From NCBI GenBank assembly GCA_963698735.1, contig CAVOSA010000021.1:186001-250000 (forward strand): a DNA stretch of 64,000 bases, given 5' to 3'. This document shows, in pieces, positions 45,997-55,444 of the stretch; positions within the stretch are counted from its first letter, which is position 1, and each line of letters starts with the position of its first letter. The notes under the pieces were generated by a model, which did not search any database, had not been told where the DNA came from, and worked only from the letters and a program-made list of their open reading frames with translations. Both the position numbers and the translations under genes were made by a program. Source of the stretch: RPQJ01 sp963698735 (GTDB taxonomy: Bacteria > Pseudomonadota > Gammaproteobacteria > Steroidobacterales > Steroidobacteraceae).

Positions 45997-47160
45997 GTGA
46001 AAGCTATGAAGATGCCCCTTGATGATATCAGGGTTCTAGATATGACCCACGTCTGGATGGGCCCTTGGTGCACAATGATGCTAGCAGAGATGGGTGCAGA
46101 GGTCATCCGTGTCGAACCCCCCTGGGGTGCTATCGACCGTCTCAGTGAAGGGATGACTTTTGGAGGTGCCTCCTTTACTTTCCATCACTTAAATTTGAAT
46201 AAGAAAGGCTTAACCCTTAACTTGAAACACCCGGAGGGAAAACGCCTTTTCAAAGAGCTCCTTAAGAAGAGTGATGTACTCGTCCAGAATATGAGCCCAG
46301 GATCTATGGAGAAACTAGGATTAGGCTATGATGAACTGAAGAAAATCAACCCAAAGATCATCTACGCTGCCATGAGCGGCTTCGGTCAATATGGCCCTTA
46401 CACGAGAAGAAATAGCTACGCACCCATTGCAGAGGCTATGAGCGGGCATACGAGACTCACAGGTGATGGTGTAGATCCGAATGGACCACCAATTGAGATG
46501 GCCATGGCTTACGGAGACCTCGGACCCGGCACATTAGCAGCTATGGCAATTATAGCTGCGCTAAGATATCGTGACCACACAGGCGTAGGACAGATGATAG
46601 ATGTAGCCCAGTTCGACTGCATGACCGCTCTCAACCCAGCTCTTACCGGATATAACTTATCAGGAATGCTCCTCCATGAGATGCGGAAAAAAAGCCGTGG
46701 GGGAAGCAACGTCGGCGGGATGTTCAAAACAAAGGACGGAGGATACGTCGTCATGGGTGCCTGGAGTCCATCCGCAGTTGAAAACCTAAAAAAACTTCTA
46801 GGCTCCGATGAGCCAACTAAAGAAATGGCTACTCAATATATTGGAGAACACAACAGAGATGAGATAGCGAAAATCCTAATCGATGCAGATATCGCTGCGG
46901 CCCCGATATACCAGATCAATGAAACCGTTGCAGATCCTCATCTTAAAGCCCGGGATATGTGGGTCACAGTTGAACACCCCACCGCTGGAAAGATCACTGT
47001 CCCCAACTTCCCAGTTAAAATGAGTGAAACCCCGGGAAAGATCACTTCAGCGGCTCCACTTCTCAGCCAGAACACAAGAGAGATACTCACCGGTCTTCTA
47101 GGAGTAAAGGAAGAGGAACTGACAAAGTTAATGGAAGAACAGGCTATCGGTGACGCGTAG
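45997..47160 (+). CDS. CaiB/BaiF family CoA-transferase
   Basis: 387 residues from GTG 45997; ATG 46006 is a close alternative. Class III CoA-transferases move CoA between carboxylic acids by way of an aspartyl-CoA. Motifs are VLDMTHVWMGPWCTMMLAEMGAEVI, FHHLNLNKKGLTLNL, MSGFGQYGPY and MAYGDLGPGTLAAMA, which contains the catalytic Asp. The C-terminal domain includes GGMFKTKDGGYVVMGAW. The substrate acid is unknown. Followed by tRNA-Thr. Confidence 0.92.
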   Translation: MKAMKMPLDDIRVLDMTHVWMGPWCTMMLAEMGAEVIRVEPPWGAIDRLSEGMTFGGASFTFHHLNLNKKGLTLNLKHPEGKRLFKELLKKSDVLVQNMSPGSMEKLGLGYDELKKINPKIIYAAMSGFGQYGPYTRRNSYAPIAEAMSGHTRLTGDGVDPNGPPIEMAMAYGDLGPGTLAAMAIIAALRYRDHTGVGQMIDVAQFDCMTALNPALTGYNLSGMLLHEMRKKSRGGSNVGGMFKTKDGGYVVMGAWSPSAVENLKKLLGSDEPTKEMATQYIGEHNRDEIAKILIDADIAAAPIYQINETVADPHLKARDMWVTVEHPTAGKITVPNFPVKMSETPGKITSAAPLLSQNTREILTGLLGVKEEELTKLMEEQAIGDA

Positions 47161-47209
47161 ATCTTAACCATATTTCTTAAAAAGAGGCTTAATGCACAAT
47201 AGTTGGAGC

Positions 47210-47283
47210 GCCCCGGTAGCTCAGCCCGGTAGAGCGGCAGCCTCGTAAGTTGTAGGCCGCGGGTCCGAGTCCCGCTCGGGGCT
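47210..47283 (+). tRNA. tRNA-Thr (anticodon CGT)
   Basis: Acceptor GCCCCGG/TCGGGGC, anticodon arm GCAGC-CTCGTAA-GTTGT, T arm GCGGG-TCCGAGT-CCCGC. Encoded CCA at 47284-47286. A TTAAAAA run about 25 bases upstream is a likely TATA element. Confidence 0.93.
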
Positions 47284-47286
47284 CCA

Positions 47287-47604
47287 ACACTCTAGCTTCC
47301 AAGTCACAGAATTTTCGCGGTTACACCCTGTCCGTCATTAACAATTGTGAATCACAAATTTCCATACATATTGGTAGATATATCAATTAGTCAAACTTGG
47401 TGCGAAGGACCAGTTAGTTATGTATCCCTGGAAAGCCTCCGCTGATTTAGGATACCCTAGAAATCATTAAAGTGGCTTAAGAATAGGAAGAGACAGATAC
47501 GGGACGATTGGACGAAAACGCGGACATTGGAAGACCTCATGGATGAAATTCATATCATTGAAAATATTCTGGACGATTTACAAACCTTGACTTTGATGAG
47601 GATA
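47287..47604. other. gap of about 320 bp, no clear gene
   Basis: AT-rich. A coding-like frame on the + strand (about 47,469-47,616) reads KWLKNRKRQIRDDW then a DEIHIIENILDDLQ helix, but it has no start before an internal ATG at 47,539 and is only about 50 codons. It may be a gene remnant. Nothing else is recognisable. Confidence 0.3.
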
Positions 47605-48780
47605 CTAGACTTTTGACAAGGCTTGATCAAGGTCATCTATGAGGTCGTCGATATCCTCAATGCCGACACTAAGACGGACGAGCCCGTCACTTATCCCCGC
47701 CTTAAGCCGTTCCTCTCTGGGAACAACTGCATGAGTCATCGTAGGAGGGTGACAAATGAGAGTTTCGACAGCTCCGAGGCTTACAGCTAGGCTGCACAAC
47801 TTGACTGAATTCATCATTTTGCGACCAGCCTCAACACCTCCCTTAAGCTCAAAGCTCATCATTGAGCCGAAACCATCCATCTGGCGCTTCGCCAGGAGAT
47901 ATTGGGGATGACTTTTAAGTCCAGGATATTTGACCCAATCAATCTTGGGGTGATTCTCCAGCCAACCCGCAATCTTCATCGCGTTCTCAGACTGCCGCTC
48001 AATCCGGATGGGCAGCGTCTTAATGCCGCGAAGTGTGAGCCAAGCGTCGAAGGGGCTAAGAGTAGCACCCATATTCTTGAAGAGGGGATCCATCATCTTG
48101 ATGAAAGAGTTAGAGGAAACAACAGCTCCGCCAAGAACATCACTATGACCACTCAAGCTCTTAGTGATACTATGACATACAACATCCACCCCATGCTCAA
48201 GGGGACGCTGAAGGTAAGGCGACATGAAGGTGTTATCGGCCATAGTTAAGATGCCTTGCTTCTTCGCGATTTTAGTGATTGCCTCCATATCAGTAAGCTT
48301 CATCATGGGGTTCGAAGGAGTTTCAATAAAAACCAGTTTCGTATTCGGCTTGATAGCTGCTTTAAATTTCTCTAAGTCACTGGTATCAACGAGACTACAA
48401 TCTACGCCGTAGCCCTTGAGAATATCCGTAAAAACCTTATGTGTGCCACCATAGAGGGCATCACCAGCGAGAATATGGTCTCCAGTCTTCACAACAGCCA
48501 TCGTCGCGTTGGTGATCGCAGCCATCCCTGAGGCCATTGCTCTCGCATCTTCTCCACCTTCTAGGTTAGCTATACACTCTTCAAGAGCTCTTACTGTAGG
48601 ATTTCCAAGGCGACTGTAAATAAACCCACCTTCCTTACCCGCGAACCGGGCAGCGCCTTGCTCCGCGTCCTTAAAAACGAAAGTTGATGAGGCGTATATC
48701 GGTACAGATACGGCTCCAGTCGCGGAGTCGGGATGTTGTCCCGCGTGAACAGCTCTTGTAGCGAACTTAGGTTTACCCAT
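47605..48780 (-). CDS. trans-sulfuration family PLP enzyme (cystathionine gamma-synthase/lyase type)
   Basis: 391 residues from ATG 48780. Family segments are ATRAVHAGQHPDSATGAVSVPIY, FIYSRLGNPT, FIETPSNPMMKLTDM and the PLP-binding Lys in CHSITKSLSGHSDVLGG. Members catalyse cystathionine synthesis, cystathionine cleavage, homocysteine formation or methionine cleavage; the fine activity cannot be fixed from sequence alone. It could feed the methionine pathway encoded near the right end (metF, metE). Confidence 0.9.
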   Translation of the reverse strand: MGKPKFATRAVHAGQHPDSATGAVSVPIYASSTFVFKDAEQGAARFAGKEGGFIYSRLGNPTVRALEECIANLEGGEDARAMASGMAAITNATMAVVKTGDHILAGDALYGGTHKVFTDILKGYGVDCSLVDTSDLEKFKAAIKPNTKLVFIETPSNPMMKLTDMEAITKIAKKQGILTMADNTFMSPYLQRPLEHGVDVVCHSITKSLSGHSDVLGGAVVSSNSFIKMMDPLFKNMGATLSPFDAWLTLRGIKTLPIRIERQSENAMKIAGWLENHPKIDWVKYPGLKSHPQYLLAKRQMDGFGSMMSFELKGGVEAGRKMMNSVKLCSLAVSLGAVETLICHPPTMTHAVVPREERLKAGISDGLVRLSVGIEDIDDLIDDLDQALSKV

Positions 48781-48895
48781 CTTGTTCCCCTATTACAATT
48801 AAGGTATTAGCTTTATTATCATAAAAGGTGGTGGATTTTCTTCTTACATCTCCAACAGTTTTAACACCCATACATCACATTAATCCTGAGCTTCC

Positions 48896-50259
48896 ATGAC
48901 GGATACAACGATCATAAATGCTAGAGCATTCATAGATGGAGCTCTCACTGAGTGTGGGATCGCTATAGCGGATGGACAGATAACGCGTATCGGAAAGGAG
49001 CTCTCTCTGCATCCGGGAACATCATTCATTGATGCTCATGGAATGATCGTTCTTCCGGGACTTGTAGATCTTCACGTTCATTTTCGAGACCCTGGAGCTA
49101 CGCATAAAGAGGACTTCTTCACAGGGAGCTGTGCGGCAATCGCTGGAGGAGTCACATCGGTACTTGATGAACCTAACAATATTCCCGTAACCGACACTCC
49201 AGATGCACTGCGTAGTAAACTGGAAATTATTAAAAGAAAATCACTCGTCGATTACAGTTGCTCAGTAGCTCTAAACGCTTGGAATCTAAATAAGATAAAA
49301 GAGTTCAGAGATCTCGGAGCCTATTGCTTCGCAGAGTTCGACGAGCTTGGCGACAAGCCTACCGGTTTGACTGACGCGGGTATCCTCCTAGAAGCAATGA
49401 AGCGAGTCAAAGAGGAGGGTGGAATGATGCTTCTTAATTGTCGAGAAGCAAAAATCGTCGATAAAGCCATAAATGAAATGCGCGCCGTAGGAAAGAACAG
49501 CTTCAACGACTATAACGACTCTTTCCCTCACGTTGCTGAAGCTATGGCTGCTGCAGATCGATTACTCATGGCTGAGGATATCGGGGTTAAAGCACATCTT
49601 CGAGAAATATCAACTCATGAAACTTTAAGAGTTATTAGATGCCTGAAAAAGAGCAACATATCCACTGAAGGGAGACCGGATCACCTCTTTCTCAACAAAG
49701 TGGATCACGCTGCACTCGGCCCCCTTGCGGAGCAGTGGACGCCTATACGGCGACCAGAGGATTCACTTGATATGCTGAAAGCTTTGAATTCGGGGTTAAT
49801 CGATGTCATCGCATCCGATCATGCCCCCCATACTTTGGAGGAGAAGAGCCTCGGCTACAAAAATATCTGGGCTTCCCCCCTGGGATCCCAGCTGTAGAGA
49901 CTATGCTTCCCCTTCTCCTCACTGAGGTCAATAAGGGAACACTGAGCCTCGCAAGACTCGTGGAAGCTACCGCAATAAACCCCGCTAAGATACTGGGGAT
50001 TTATCCCAAGAAAGGATGCATACAGGTAGGCTCTGATGCTGACCTTGTCCTCGTCGACATTAAAAAAGAGAGGACAATTAGAGGCGAAAACCTCCATGGA
50101 AAAACGAAGTGGACCCCTTATGAAGGGTGGAAAACAAGGGGGGAACCCGTTCTAACCTTCATCAGAGGTATTCTCATATATGATGAAGTAATAATAGGTA
50201 AACCCGGACAAGGAAAAGCATTGCACATGATGAATAGTAATACATGCAACATCAAATAA
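48896..50259 (+). CDS. pyrC: dihydroorotase (class I), one frameshift
   Basis: Converts carbamoyl-aspartate to dihydroorotate in pyrimidine synthesis. From ATG 48896 it contains the metal-binding LVDLHVHFRDPGATHKEDF, then GVTSVLDEPNNIPVTDT, KAHLREISTHETLR and the catalytic Asp in DVIASDHAPHTLEEKS. Homology then shifts frame near 49,860, beside an A5 run: the other frame gives GFPPGIPAVETMLPLLLTEV and the closing beta-domain (NPAKILGIYPKKGCIQVGSDADLVLVD). About 455 codons once joined. Confidence 0.92.
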
Positions 50260-50260
50260 T

Positions 50261-50656
50261 CTAGTTATCAACCATTAGACTATATTTAATCTCAGGATTT
50301 CCTTTCATTGTATTACCCACATAGCAATGTCGAACATTGTTCATGATTCCGCTCTTCTGCTCATCGGTAAGCACCGCTTTAACCTTAACTTCGACCTCGA
50401 ATGCTATTGCTCTGCCCGGATTTTGGCCATTTGTTTCTTTGATCTCAACAGTTAGACCTTCGTCTGAGATTTTATGCTTCCTCAAGTATAGAGCTGCATA
50501 GAACTCGGCGCATAATCCCAGGCTTGCAACCATGATTCTACCTGGACTAGGGCCCTCGGCGGGAGTGGTCTCATCGATCTGCCCTGAAATGATGGTGAAG
50601 CCATCGACTTCGGCTTTCAGCTTCATCCCTTTGACTCTAGAAATGGTTATGCTCAT
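50261..50656 (-). CDS. OsmC family protein (first copy)
   Basis: 131 residues from ATG 50656. OsmC/Ohr fold features are TPAEGPSPGRIMVASLGLCAEFYAALYL, with one reactive Cys in LGLCAEF, and NVRHCYVGNTMKGNPEIKYSL, with the second Cys. In Ohr/OsmC proteins this pair reduces organic hydroperoxides. A paralogue is encoded at 52672-53064 with the same layout. Confidence 0.88.
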   Translation of the reverse strand: MSITISRVKGMKLKAEVDGFTIISGQIDETTPAEGPSPGRIMVASLGLCAEFYAALYLRKHKISDEGLTVEIKETNGQNPGRAIAFEVEVKVKAVLTDEQKSGIMNNVRHCYVGNTMKGNPEIKYSLMVDN

Positions 50657-50748
50657 ACTTCTACGAGATAGTTAAAGCGCTTAATAAGTTTCAACATAGT
50701 CAACAATTAGAAACCCATTTAACCGAAACACACTCGTGAGTCTAATCT

Positions 50749-51939
50749 ATGGGCATCGGTGGTGTCGGTGACATTGAACCCGTCTGGCAGTATATAGCGA
50801 GAGCCTCAGCAGCGATAAGTATGGGGCAGTTAGACGAGGCGGAGCTCTACGCCAAGAAGGCCCTCAGCACTGAGCCTAGTCTAGCAGAGGCGTATATACT
50901 ATTATGTGATGTTCTCGAGAAGAAAGGAAAAAGAGGCGAAGCAAACCTCTATTATCAGCAGGCAGTTACAAGCCAGCCTTTCAACATCACTCTTACTGGA
51001 GCTTACGCCTATTTCCTCTTCAGAAACGGTCAAGTTGACGATGCAGAAGTCATGATCCGAAAAACTCTTGCTATCGCACCAGATCATGCCGCTTACAGAA
51101 CATTCTACGCTGTTGTCCTCCAGCAGAAAGGGGACTTGGAAAAAGCAGAAGAGAACGTCCGGACAGCTGTCACAATGGATCCTAAATCTAGTGACGCCCA
51201 CTCAACTTACGGCGTCATTCTCTGGAAGAAAGGACGTCACGACGAAGCTATCAAGCACATTACCCGCGCTATAGAGTTGAAGCCTAACGATCCTAGTATC
51301 CAACTCAATTATGCACTTGTTCTAGAGAGCGTAGGTAAGCTTGAGGAGGCAGCAGTTCACTATCAGAAAGCACTGGAGCTACGCCCCAATTGGCCTGAAG
51401 TAAAAGAAAGATATGAGAAGCTAAAAACCTTAAAAGACGACCCCAAATTCATATTAAAGCAAACAAAAATCCTCAAGGATCAGGGCAAAATCGGTGAGGC
51501 AGAGGTCATTTACAAGAAGATCCTCGAATCCAACCCAAATCTAAACGAAGCACATAACGATTACGGGGTCTTCCTCTGGGAAACAAAACGGATTGCCGAA
51601 GCTGAACCCCAACTCAAAAAAGCAGTCGAACTCGACCCTAACTGGGTTACGGCTCAATACAACTTAGCACTATTTTACACGAGTCAGGGAAGGTTCGCTG
51701 ATTCTGAACCCTTCTTCAGTCGAACAATAGAGTTATACCCCAATTTTCCAGATGCTCACTTCTGGTATGCGAACATCCTCTTCAAACTAAATAAGGGCGT
51801 GAAAGCGGAGGAGCATTACAAGAAGGCTATTGAGCAAAAACCCGGATTCAAAAAAGCTCACGAAAACTATGGACATCTCCTAAGAACACTCGGCAGGATA
51901 AAGGAGTCAGAGGAACATTTCAAGAAAGCCAACACATAG
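50749..51939 (+). CDS. tetratricopeptide repeat protein
   Basis: 396 residues composed almost entirely of TPR helices: at least nine 34-residue units, each with the W/L/G/Y/A/P pattern (for example GQLDEAELYAKKALSTEPSL, GDLEKAEENVRTAVTMDPKS, GKLEEAAVHYQKALELRPNW). No signal peptide, catalytic motif or membrane segment is visible. TPR proteins serve as protein-binding scaffolds; the partner is unknown. Confidence 0.9.
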   Translation: MGIGGVGDIEPVWQYIARASAAISMGQLDEAELYAKKALSTEPSLAEAYILLCDVLEKKGKRGEANLYYQQAVTSQPFNITLTGAYAYFLFRNGQVDDAEVMIRKTLAIAPDHAAYRTFYAVVLQQKGDLEKAEENVRTAVTMDPKSSDAHSTYGVILWKKGRHDEAIKHITRAIELKPNDPSIQLNYALVLESVGKLEEAAVHYQKALELRPNWPEVKERYEKLKTLKDDPKFILKQTKILKDQGKIGEAEVIYKKILESNPNLNEAHNDYGVFLWETKRIAEAEPQLKKAVELDPNWVTAQYNLALFYTSQGRFADSEPFFSRTIELYPNFPDAHFWYANILFKLNKGVKAEEHYKKAIEQKPGFKKAHENYGHLLRTLGRIKESEEHFKKANT

Positions 51940-52128
51940 ACAACTTTAGACCATTTTGAAATGAAAGAACTACCAGGTAATGCCCCCGAAGCATTTCCCC
52001 TAGCTTGAAACGTTCAGCATTTACTTATTGTAAATATACAAAAACTGGTGATATTTGAGCAAAAGGTTCCCAAACCAACTCAATCTAAGAGGATTTATCC
52101 TACCTCGAAGAGTCTTATTAGAGTATTA

Positions 52129-52659
52129 ATGAATGTTCTAGGAATCGTCGGCGGCCCCAACCCAACAGGTAACACCGGGCTGCTCGTAAAAGCTGTACTA
52201 GAAGGCGCGCAATCATCTGGCCATGTGACCACATTATTCAACCTCGCAGAGCTTGATGTAGGACACCTAACAGCGAAAGACCAAAAAATCACATACCCTA
52301 AAGATGATATGGAAAAGCTTTACCCCCACATCGAATCGATGAGTACCCTTGTTATCGGGAGCCCCATCTACTTTGAGGCTTGGGACAGCCGCACAATCAC
52401 CTTCCTCAACAGGCTCTATGTTTATAGTGAAGCGCGAAAGGGAAGGTTCCCGAAAGGGGCGAAAGTTGTTAACTGCATTACATATGGGTGGGATAAGATC
52501 GGAGCCTATGATAAAATACATGACTGGGCTGAGGGAATGGAAAAATATTTAGGACTAATGCCTGCAGGTAGGCTTAGTGCGGAAGGAACGGGGAGCAAAC
52601 CAGTGTCCAAACGAAATGACCTTCTCGAAGAAGCTCGAAATATAGGTAGTAAACTCTAA
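52129..52659 (+). CDS. NADPH-dependent FMN reductase / flavodoxin-like protein
   Basis: 176 residues from ATG 52129; the frame is open upstream but the start at MNVLGIVGG matches the first strand of the fold. FMN-binding features are GIVGGPNPTGNTGLLVKAVLEGA (the TGNT phosphate loop) and TLVIGSPIYFEAW, the second FMN loop. Probably reduces flavin, quinone or metal. It sits between the two OsmC paralogues. Confidence 0.85.
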   Translation: MNVLGIVGGPNPTGNTGLLVKAVLEGAQSSGHVTTLFNLAELDVGHLTAKDQKITYPKDDMEKLYPHIESMSTLVIGSPIYFEAWDSRTITFLNRLYVYSEARKGRFPKGAKVVNCITYGWDKIGAYDKIHDWAEGMEKYLGLMPAGRLSAEGTGSKPVSKRNDLLEEARNIGSKL

Positions 52660-52671
52660 TCTTATTCGATT

Positions 52672-53064
52672 CTAGAGAGTCTTAACACGGTAGCTTATCT
52701 TCGGGTTACTCTTTAGAGTGTTTCCGACATAACACCGTTGGATCTCCATGGAGAGATCCTGAACTTGGGACTCTGTTAACGAGGCTCCGACTTTTATCTC
52801 GATGTTGAACTGGGAGGCTCTACTGGGTACCTTCTCGTTTACAGCCTCAACTGAGAGAACGAGTTCAGTAACCTGAATGTTGTTTCTATTCAAATATAAC
52901 GCTGCATGAAAAGCGGAGCAGAGACCAAGGCTTGCCGTAAGAAGCTTACCCGGACTCATACCGGCCGGTAGAGTTTGTGCATCAATTCTACCAGACATGA
53001 TTTCGAATCCGTCTGCCTCAGCTTTGAATTGAGTGCCTTCTATTTGAGTAATTTTAACGCTCAT
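52672..53064 (-). CDS. OsmC family protein (second copy)
   Basis: 130 residues from ATG 53064; the frame extends 66 bases further 5' but the chosen start matches the first paralogue (MSVKITQIEG). It has LPAGMSPGKLLTASLGLCSAFHAALYL with Cys, and EIQRCYVGNTLKSNPKISYRV with the second Cys. Likely a duplicate of the gene at 50261-50656, since both end in the same CYVGNT..NP.I.Y pattern. Peroxide-reducing role inferred from the family. Confidence 0.88.
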   Translation of the reverse strand: MSVKITQIEGTQFKAEADGFEIMSGRIDAQTLPAGMSPGKLLTASLGLCSAFHAALYLNRNNIQVTELVLSVEAVNEKVPSRASQFNIEIKVGASLTESQVQDLSMEIQRCYVGNTLKSNPKISYRVKTL

Positions 53065-53129
53065 AGTCGTTCTACCGGGAACATAATACGGTAAGTTAAG
53101 TATCTTCTCCCATCCGGTTAGGTGAAACA

Positions 53130-53135
53130 TATAAA
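53130..53135 (+). promoter_or_regulatory. TATA box for tRNA-Thr(TGT)
   Basis: TATAAA with the surrounding ACATATAAACATC, 26-31 bases before the first base of the tRNA. This is the correct spacing for an archaeal promoter. Confidence 0.55.
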
Positions 53136-53160
53136 CATCTTCCCATCTGATTCTATGTAC

Positions 53161-53235
53161 GCCTCGGTAGCTCAGCCTGGCTAGAGCGGCAGCCTTGTAA
53201 GCTGTAGGTCACGGGATCAAATCCCGTCCGGGGCT
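53161..53235 (+). tRNA. tRNA-Thr (anticodon TGT)
   Basis: Acceptor GCCTCGG/CCGGGGC with one T-G pair, anticodon arm GCAGC-CTTGTAA-GCTGT, T arm with ATCAAAT. Encoded CCA at 53236-53238. It shares the arrangement of tRNA-Thr(CGT) at 47210, suggesting a duplication with anticodon change. Confidence 0.93.
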
Positions 53236-53393
53236 CCATTCTCTACATCTAAAAGGGCATACAAATCAATTCATAAGTTAGGATACTTTCCACGCTGTTA
53301 GAATTTAGATCTTTAAATTACACCAAACATCAACCGCTAATTATGGGATATTGCGAAAATACTTTAACCAGTGTCGGATTTCTCTTTAGAAAG

Positions 53394-53741
53394 TTAAAAG
53401 AGCTTCAGTTGTTTGCTCTTTTTAGGTTGTTTAATTTTTAGTGTCTCTTTTTTTGCTGAGGGCTTTATAGGTCTCTCCTGAACTGGGTCAGGTTTAATGG
53501 ATTTTTGCTTACTGCTCTTTTTAGCTTTAGCCGTAGGCTTGGATTGATCATTCTCTATTGGTTGTGAATTCGCGATCTTTGGCTTTACCGCAGTCTTTGC
53601 CTCAGTCTTTACCTTCTTTATTGGAGTCTTCTTTGTTTTCGAAGCTTTAGATAACGCCTTAACAGTTTTCACGCTAACATTTGCATTCTTTTTTGTTTTT
53701 GTGTTCGATGTTATACGTTTCTTGCTAGCCTCCGCTTTCAT
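53394..53741 (-). CDS. lysine-rich low-complexity protein
   Basis: 115 residues from ATG 53741, dominated by Lys, Ala, Ser, Thr and Pro (KKTPIKKVKTEAKTAVKPK, KKSSKQKSIKPD). It resembles histone-H1-tail-like nucleic-acid-binding proteins. It is disordered in appearance and has no recognisable domain. It overlaps the stop of the zinc-finger gene by four bases (ATGA), which suggests coupled translation and a joint role on DNA or RNA. The coding call rests on that overlap and on in-frame Lys codon bias. Confidence 0.6.
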   Translation of the reverse strand: MKAEASKKRITSNTKTKKNANVSVKTVKALSKASKTKKTPIKKVKTEAKTAVKPKIANSQPIENDQSKPTAKAKKSSKQKSIKPDPVQERPIKPSAKKETLKIKQPKKSKQLKLF

Positions 53742-54091
53742 CGAAGACTCTTCACGACCTTTAACTTCGTTTCCTTCTCAGTTTTCGGTACTGCAATTAG
53801 GTCTACGCGTTCGGGATGGCTCATTAAGATGTGTTTTTTAAGACCAACTTCGCTGTTCAAAACCCGGTTACAGACGGGACAGGGAAGATTAACGGCGAGG
53901 AACTCAACCTCCTTCCCAAGGTACTCACGCCGATACCTCGATGCAAGTTTCTCCGCCTCATCATAGCTTACTCTTCCCTCTGTTTTTATCTGGATATTGA
54001 TTGTTACGGTGAAACTGTTATTGTGATCGATATCATGCGTAAGACCTATCTCCCTTACAGCGCCTTTGAGCTTATTTTCTTGGGCGGTCAC
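53738..54091 (-). CDS. C2H2 zinc-finger protein
   Basis: 117 residues from ATG 54091. Residues about 70-91 form a single classical finger, CPVCNRVLNSEVGLKKHILMSH (C-x2-C-x12-H-x4-H). The first 65 residues form a mixed alpha/beta region of unknown type (INIQIKTEGRVSYDEAEKLASRYRREYL). No match to a named family. It precedes the lysine-rich gene with overlapping stop and start. Confidence 0.75.
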   Translation of the reverse strand: MTAQENKLKGAVREIGLTHDIDHNNSFTVTINIQIKTEGRVSYDEAEKLASRYRREYLGKEVEFLAVNLPCPVCNRVLNSEVGLKKHILMSHPERVDLIAVPKTEKETKLKVVKSLR

Positions 54092-54221
54092 AGATTCACC
54101 TCTTTCTAATTGATCTGAGCCTTAAAGTGGGCGTGAGGGTTTAAAAGCATGCCCGTATCCACGGATGGTCACGTAAACAAAAAATAAAATGCGACAATTC
54201 AATAATATATGGATTGTACGT

Positions 54222-55286
54222 TTAACGTTTATAGGAGCCATATTTCTGAACTGCGCGCCCCACTGCATTGTAGTTTTCTATGGGCGTGTCCTGGAATACG
54301 GTACAGCCAGGGCCGATCATAAAGCCCCCACCTTCTGCGCATTCTTCTATCGCTTTCTTAACTGCGGCTTCAACCTGCTTTGGGGTCCCACTACGGAGGA
54401 GTTTCTCGTGGTCTAACCCTCCACAGATGCAGAACTTATCGCCATAGATCTCTTTACCCTTCTTTATGGGGGTCCAGGAGTGGCTTGCCCAATTAATTGA
54501 TGTAACAGGGTACTTCTTGAACCAGCCTTCCTCCATTAGTTTCTCCGGATTTCCTTCGGGGGTGCTACAGATATGCATCAGTTTTATGGGTGCTTTCACG
54601 GAATCAAGGATCTTCTTATCGTAACCAAGTGCATATTGCTCTAATTGCTTCTTATCAAGGTCTCGCCAAATACGGCCGCCTCCACCGACTCCAAAGAAGA
54701 TTCCTGAGGCTCCAGCATCGATGCATGCTTTTGCGAAGTCGATTGTTGTCTCAGTAATGGTCTCAAGTCCTTTCTTTAGGGCGTCAGGGTTCTCCTTCAT
54801 ATCCTTGAGAACCTGTTTAGGTGTACTAACGCCGTGCATGGCTTGGATGATAGGGCTTGGGATTGTGTAGATGAAGGGCATTCTGCGGAGGTCACGGGAC
54901 AAGATCTCGTTGCAGCGGATGAACTCGCGGAGTTCTTTTCGTGGTTCTAAGACCCAGAGCTTCTCCCAGTCCGACGTTTCCTTGACGGCAACTTCTTTTG
55001 TAGGGGCTTCCTCTTCGTTGTTGATAAACTCAAATTTGCTTCCCCATTGCATTGCCATGAACCGGTAATATGGTGTGACCTTAAGAAGATCCATTGAATA
55101 ATCGAGTTCTCGAAGGAGTGCCATGTGGGCTTTCGCTGATTCTTCGCCGTCTCGTGTAGTTTTCTCCCAACTGTATCCGTTTAGCCACTTGCAGGCAGGG
55201 AAATGCCCCCATAAGGCCCATGGAACGCGGTCAGGGGTCTTATTATTCATGACAGCTAAGATTCGGTCAAATCTTTCGGACTCCAA
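54222..55286 (-). CDS. uroporphyrinogen decarboxylase family protein (probable corrinoid methyltransferase type)
   Basis: 354 residues from ATG 55286. The URO-D fold is indicated by NNKTPDRVPWALWGHFPACKWL, FAKACIDAGASGIFFGVGGGG, LMHICSTPEGNPEKLMEEG and GGGFMIGPGCTVFQDTPIENY. The His/Cys residues in HICS and GPGC lie where MtaA/MtbA-type methyltransferases bind zinc, so a role in methyl transfer to coenzyme M or another thiol is more likely than haem synthesis. No corrinoid protein gene is adjacent. Confidence 0.82.
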   Translation of the reverse strand: MESERFDRILAVMNNKTPDRVPWALWGHFPACKWLNGYSWEKTTRDGEESAKAHMALLRELDYSMDLLKVTPYYRFMAMQWGSKFEFINNEEEAPTKEVAVKETSDWEKLWVLEPRKELREFIRCNEILSRDLRRMPFIYTIPSPIIQAMHGVSTPKQVLKDMKENPDALKKGLETITETTIDFAKACIDAGASGIFFGVGGGGRIWRDLDKKQLEQYALGYDKKILDSVKAPIKLMHICSTPEGNPEKLMEEGWFKKYPVTSINWASHSWTPIKKGKEIYGDKFCICGGLDHEKLLRSGTPKQVEAAVKKAIEECAEGGGFMIGPGCTVFQDTPIENYNAVGRAVQKYGSYKR

Positions 55287-55444
55287 AGTGAATCAGGGTA
55301 CAGTAACTTCATTGGAGAGTAATACAGTTTGCGGGCTTGATCAGCCCATATGAAGCTTATTTGAGGTTTACCTAAAGTTATGTATGTTAGCGAGAATTCT
55401 GCAAACATCTATAAGTCATGGATCAATCCTGATCATAGTTTCTG

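Noticed and set aside
47469..47616. Coding-like frame of about 50 codons after tRNA-Thr
   Set aside because: No start codon before an internal ATG and no recognisable motif; at best a gene remnant.
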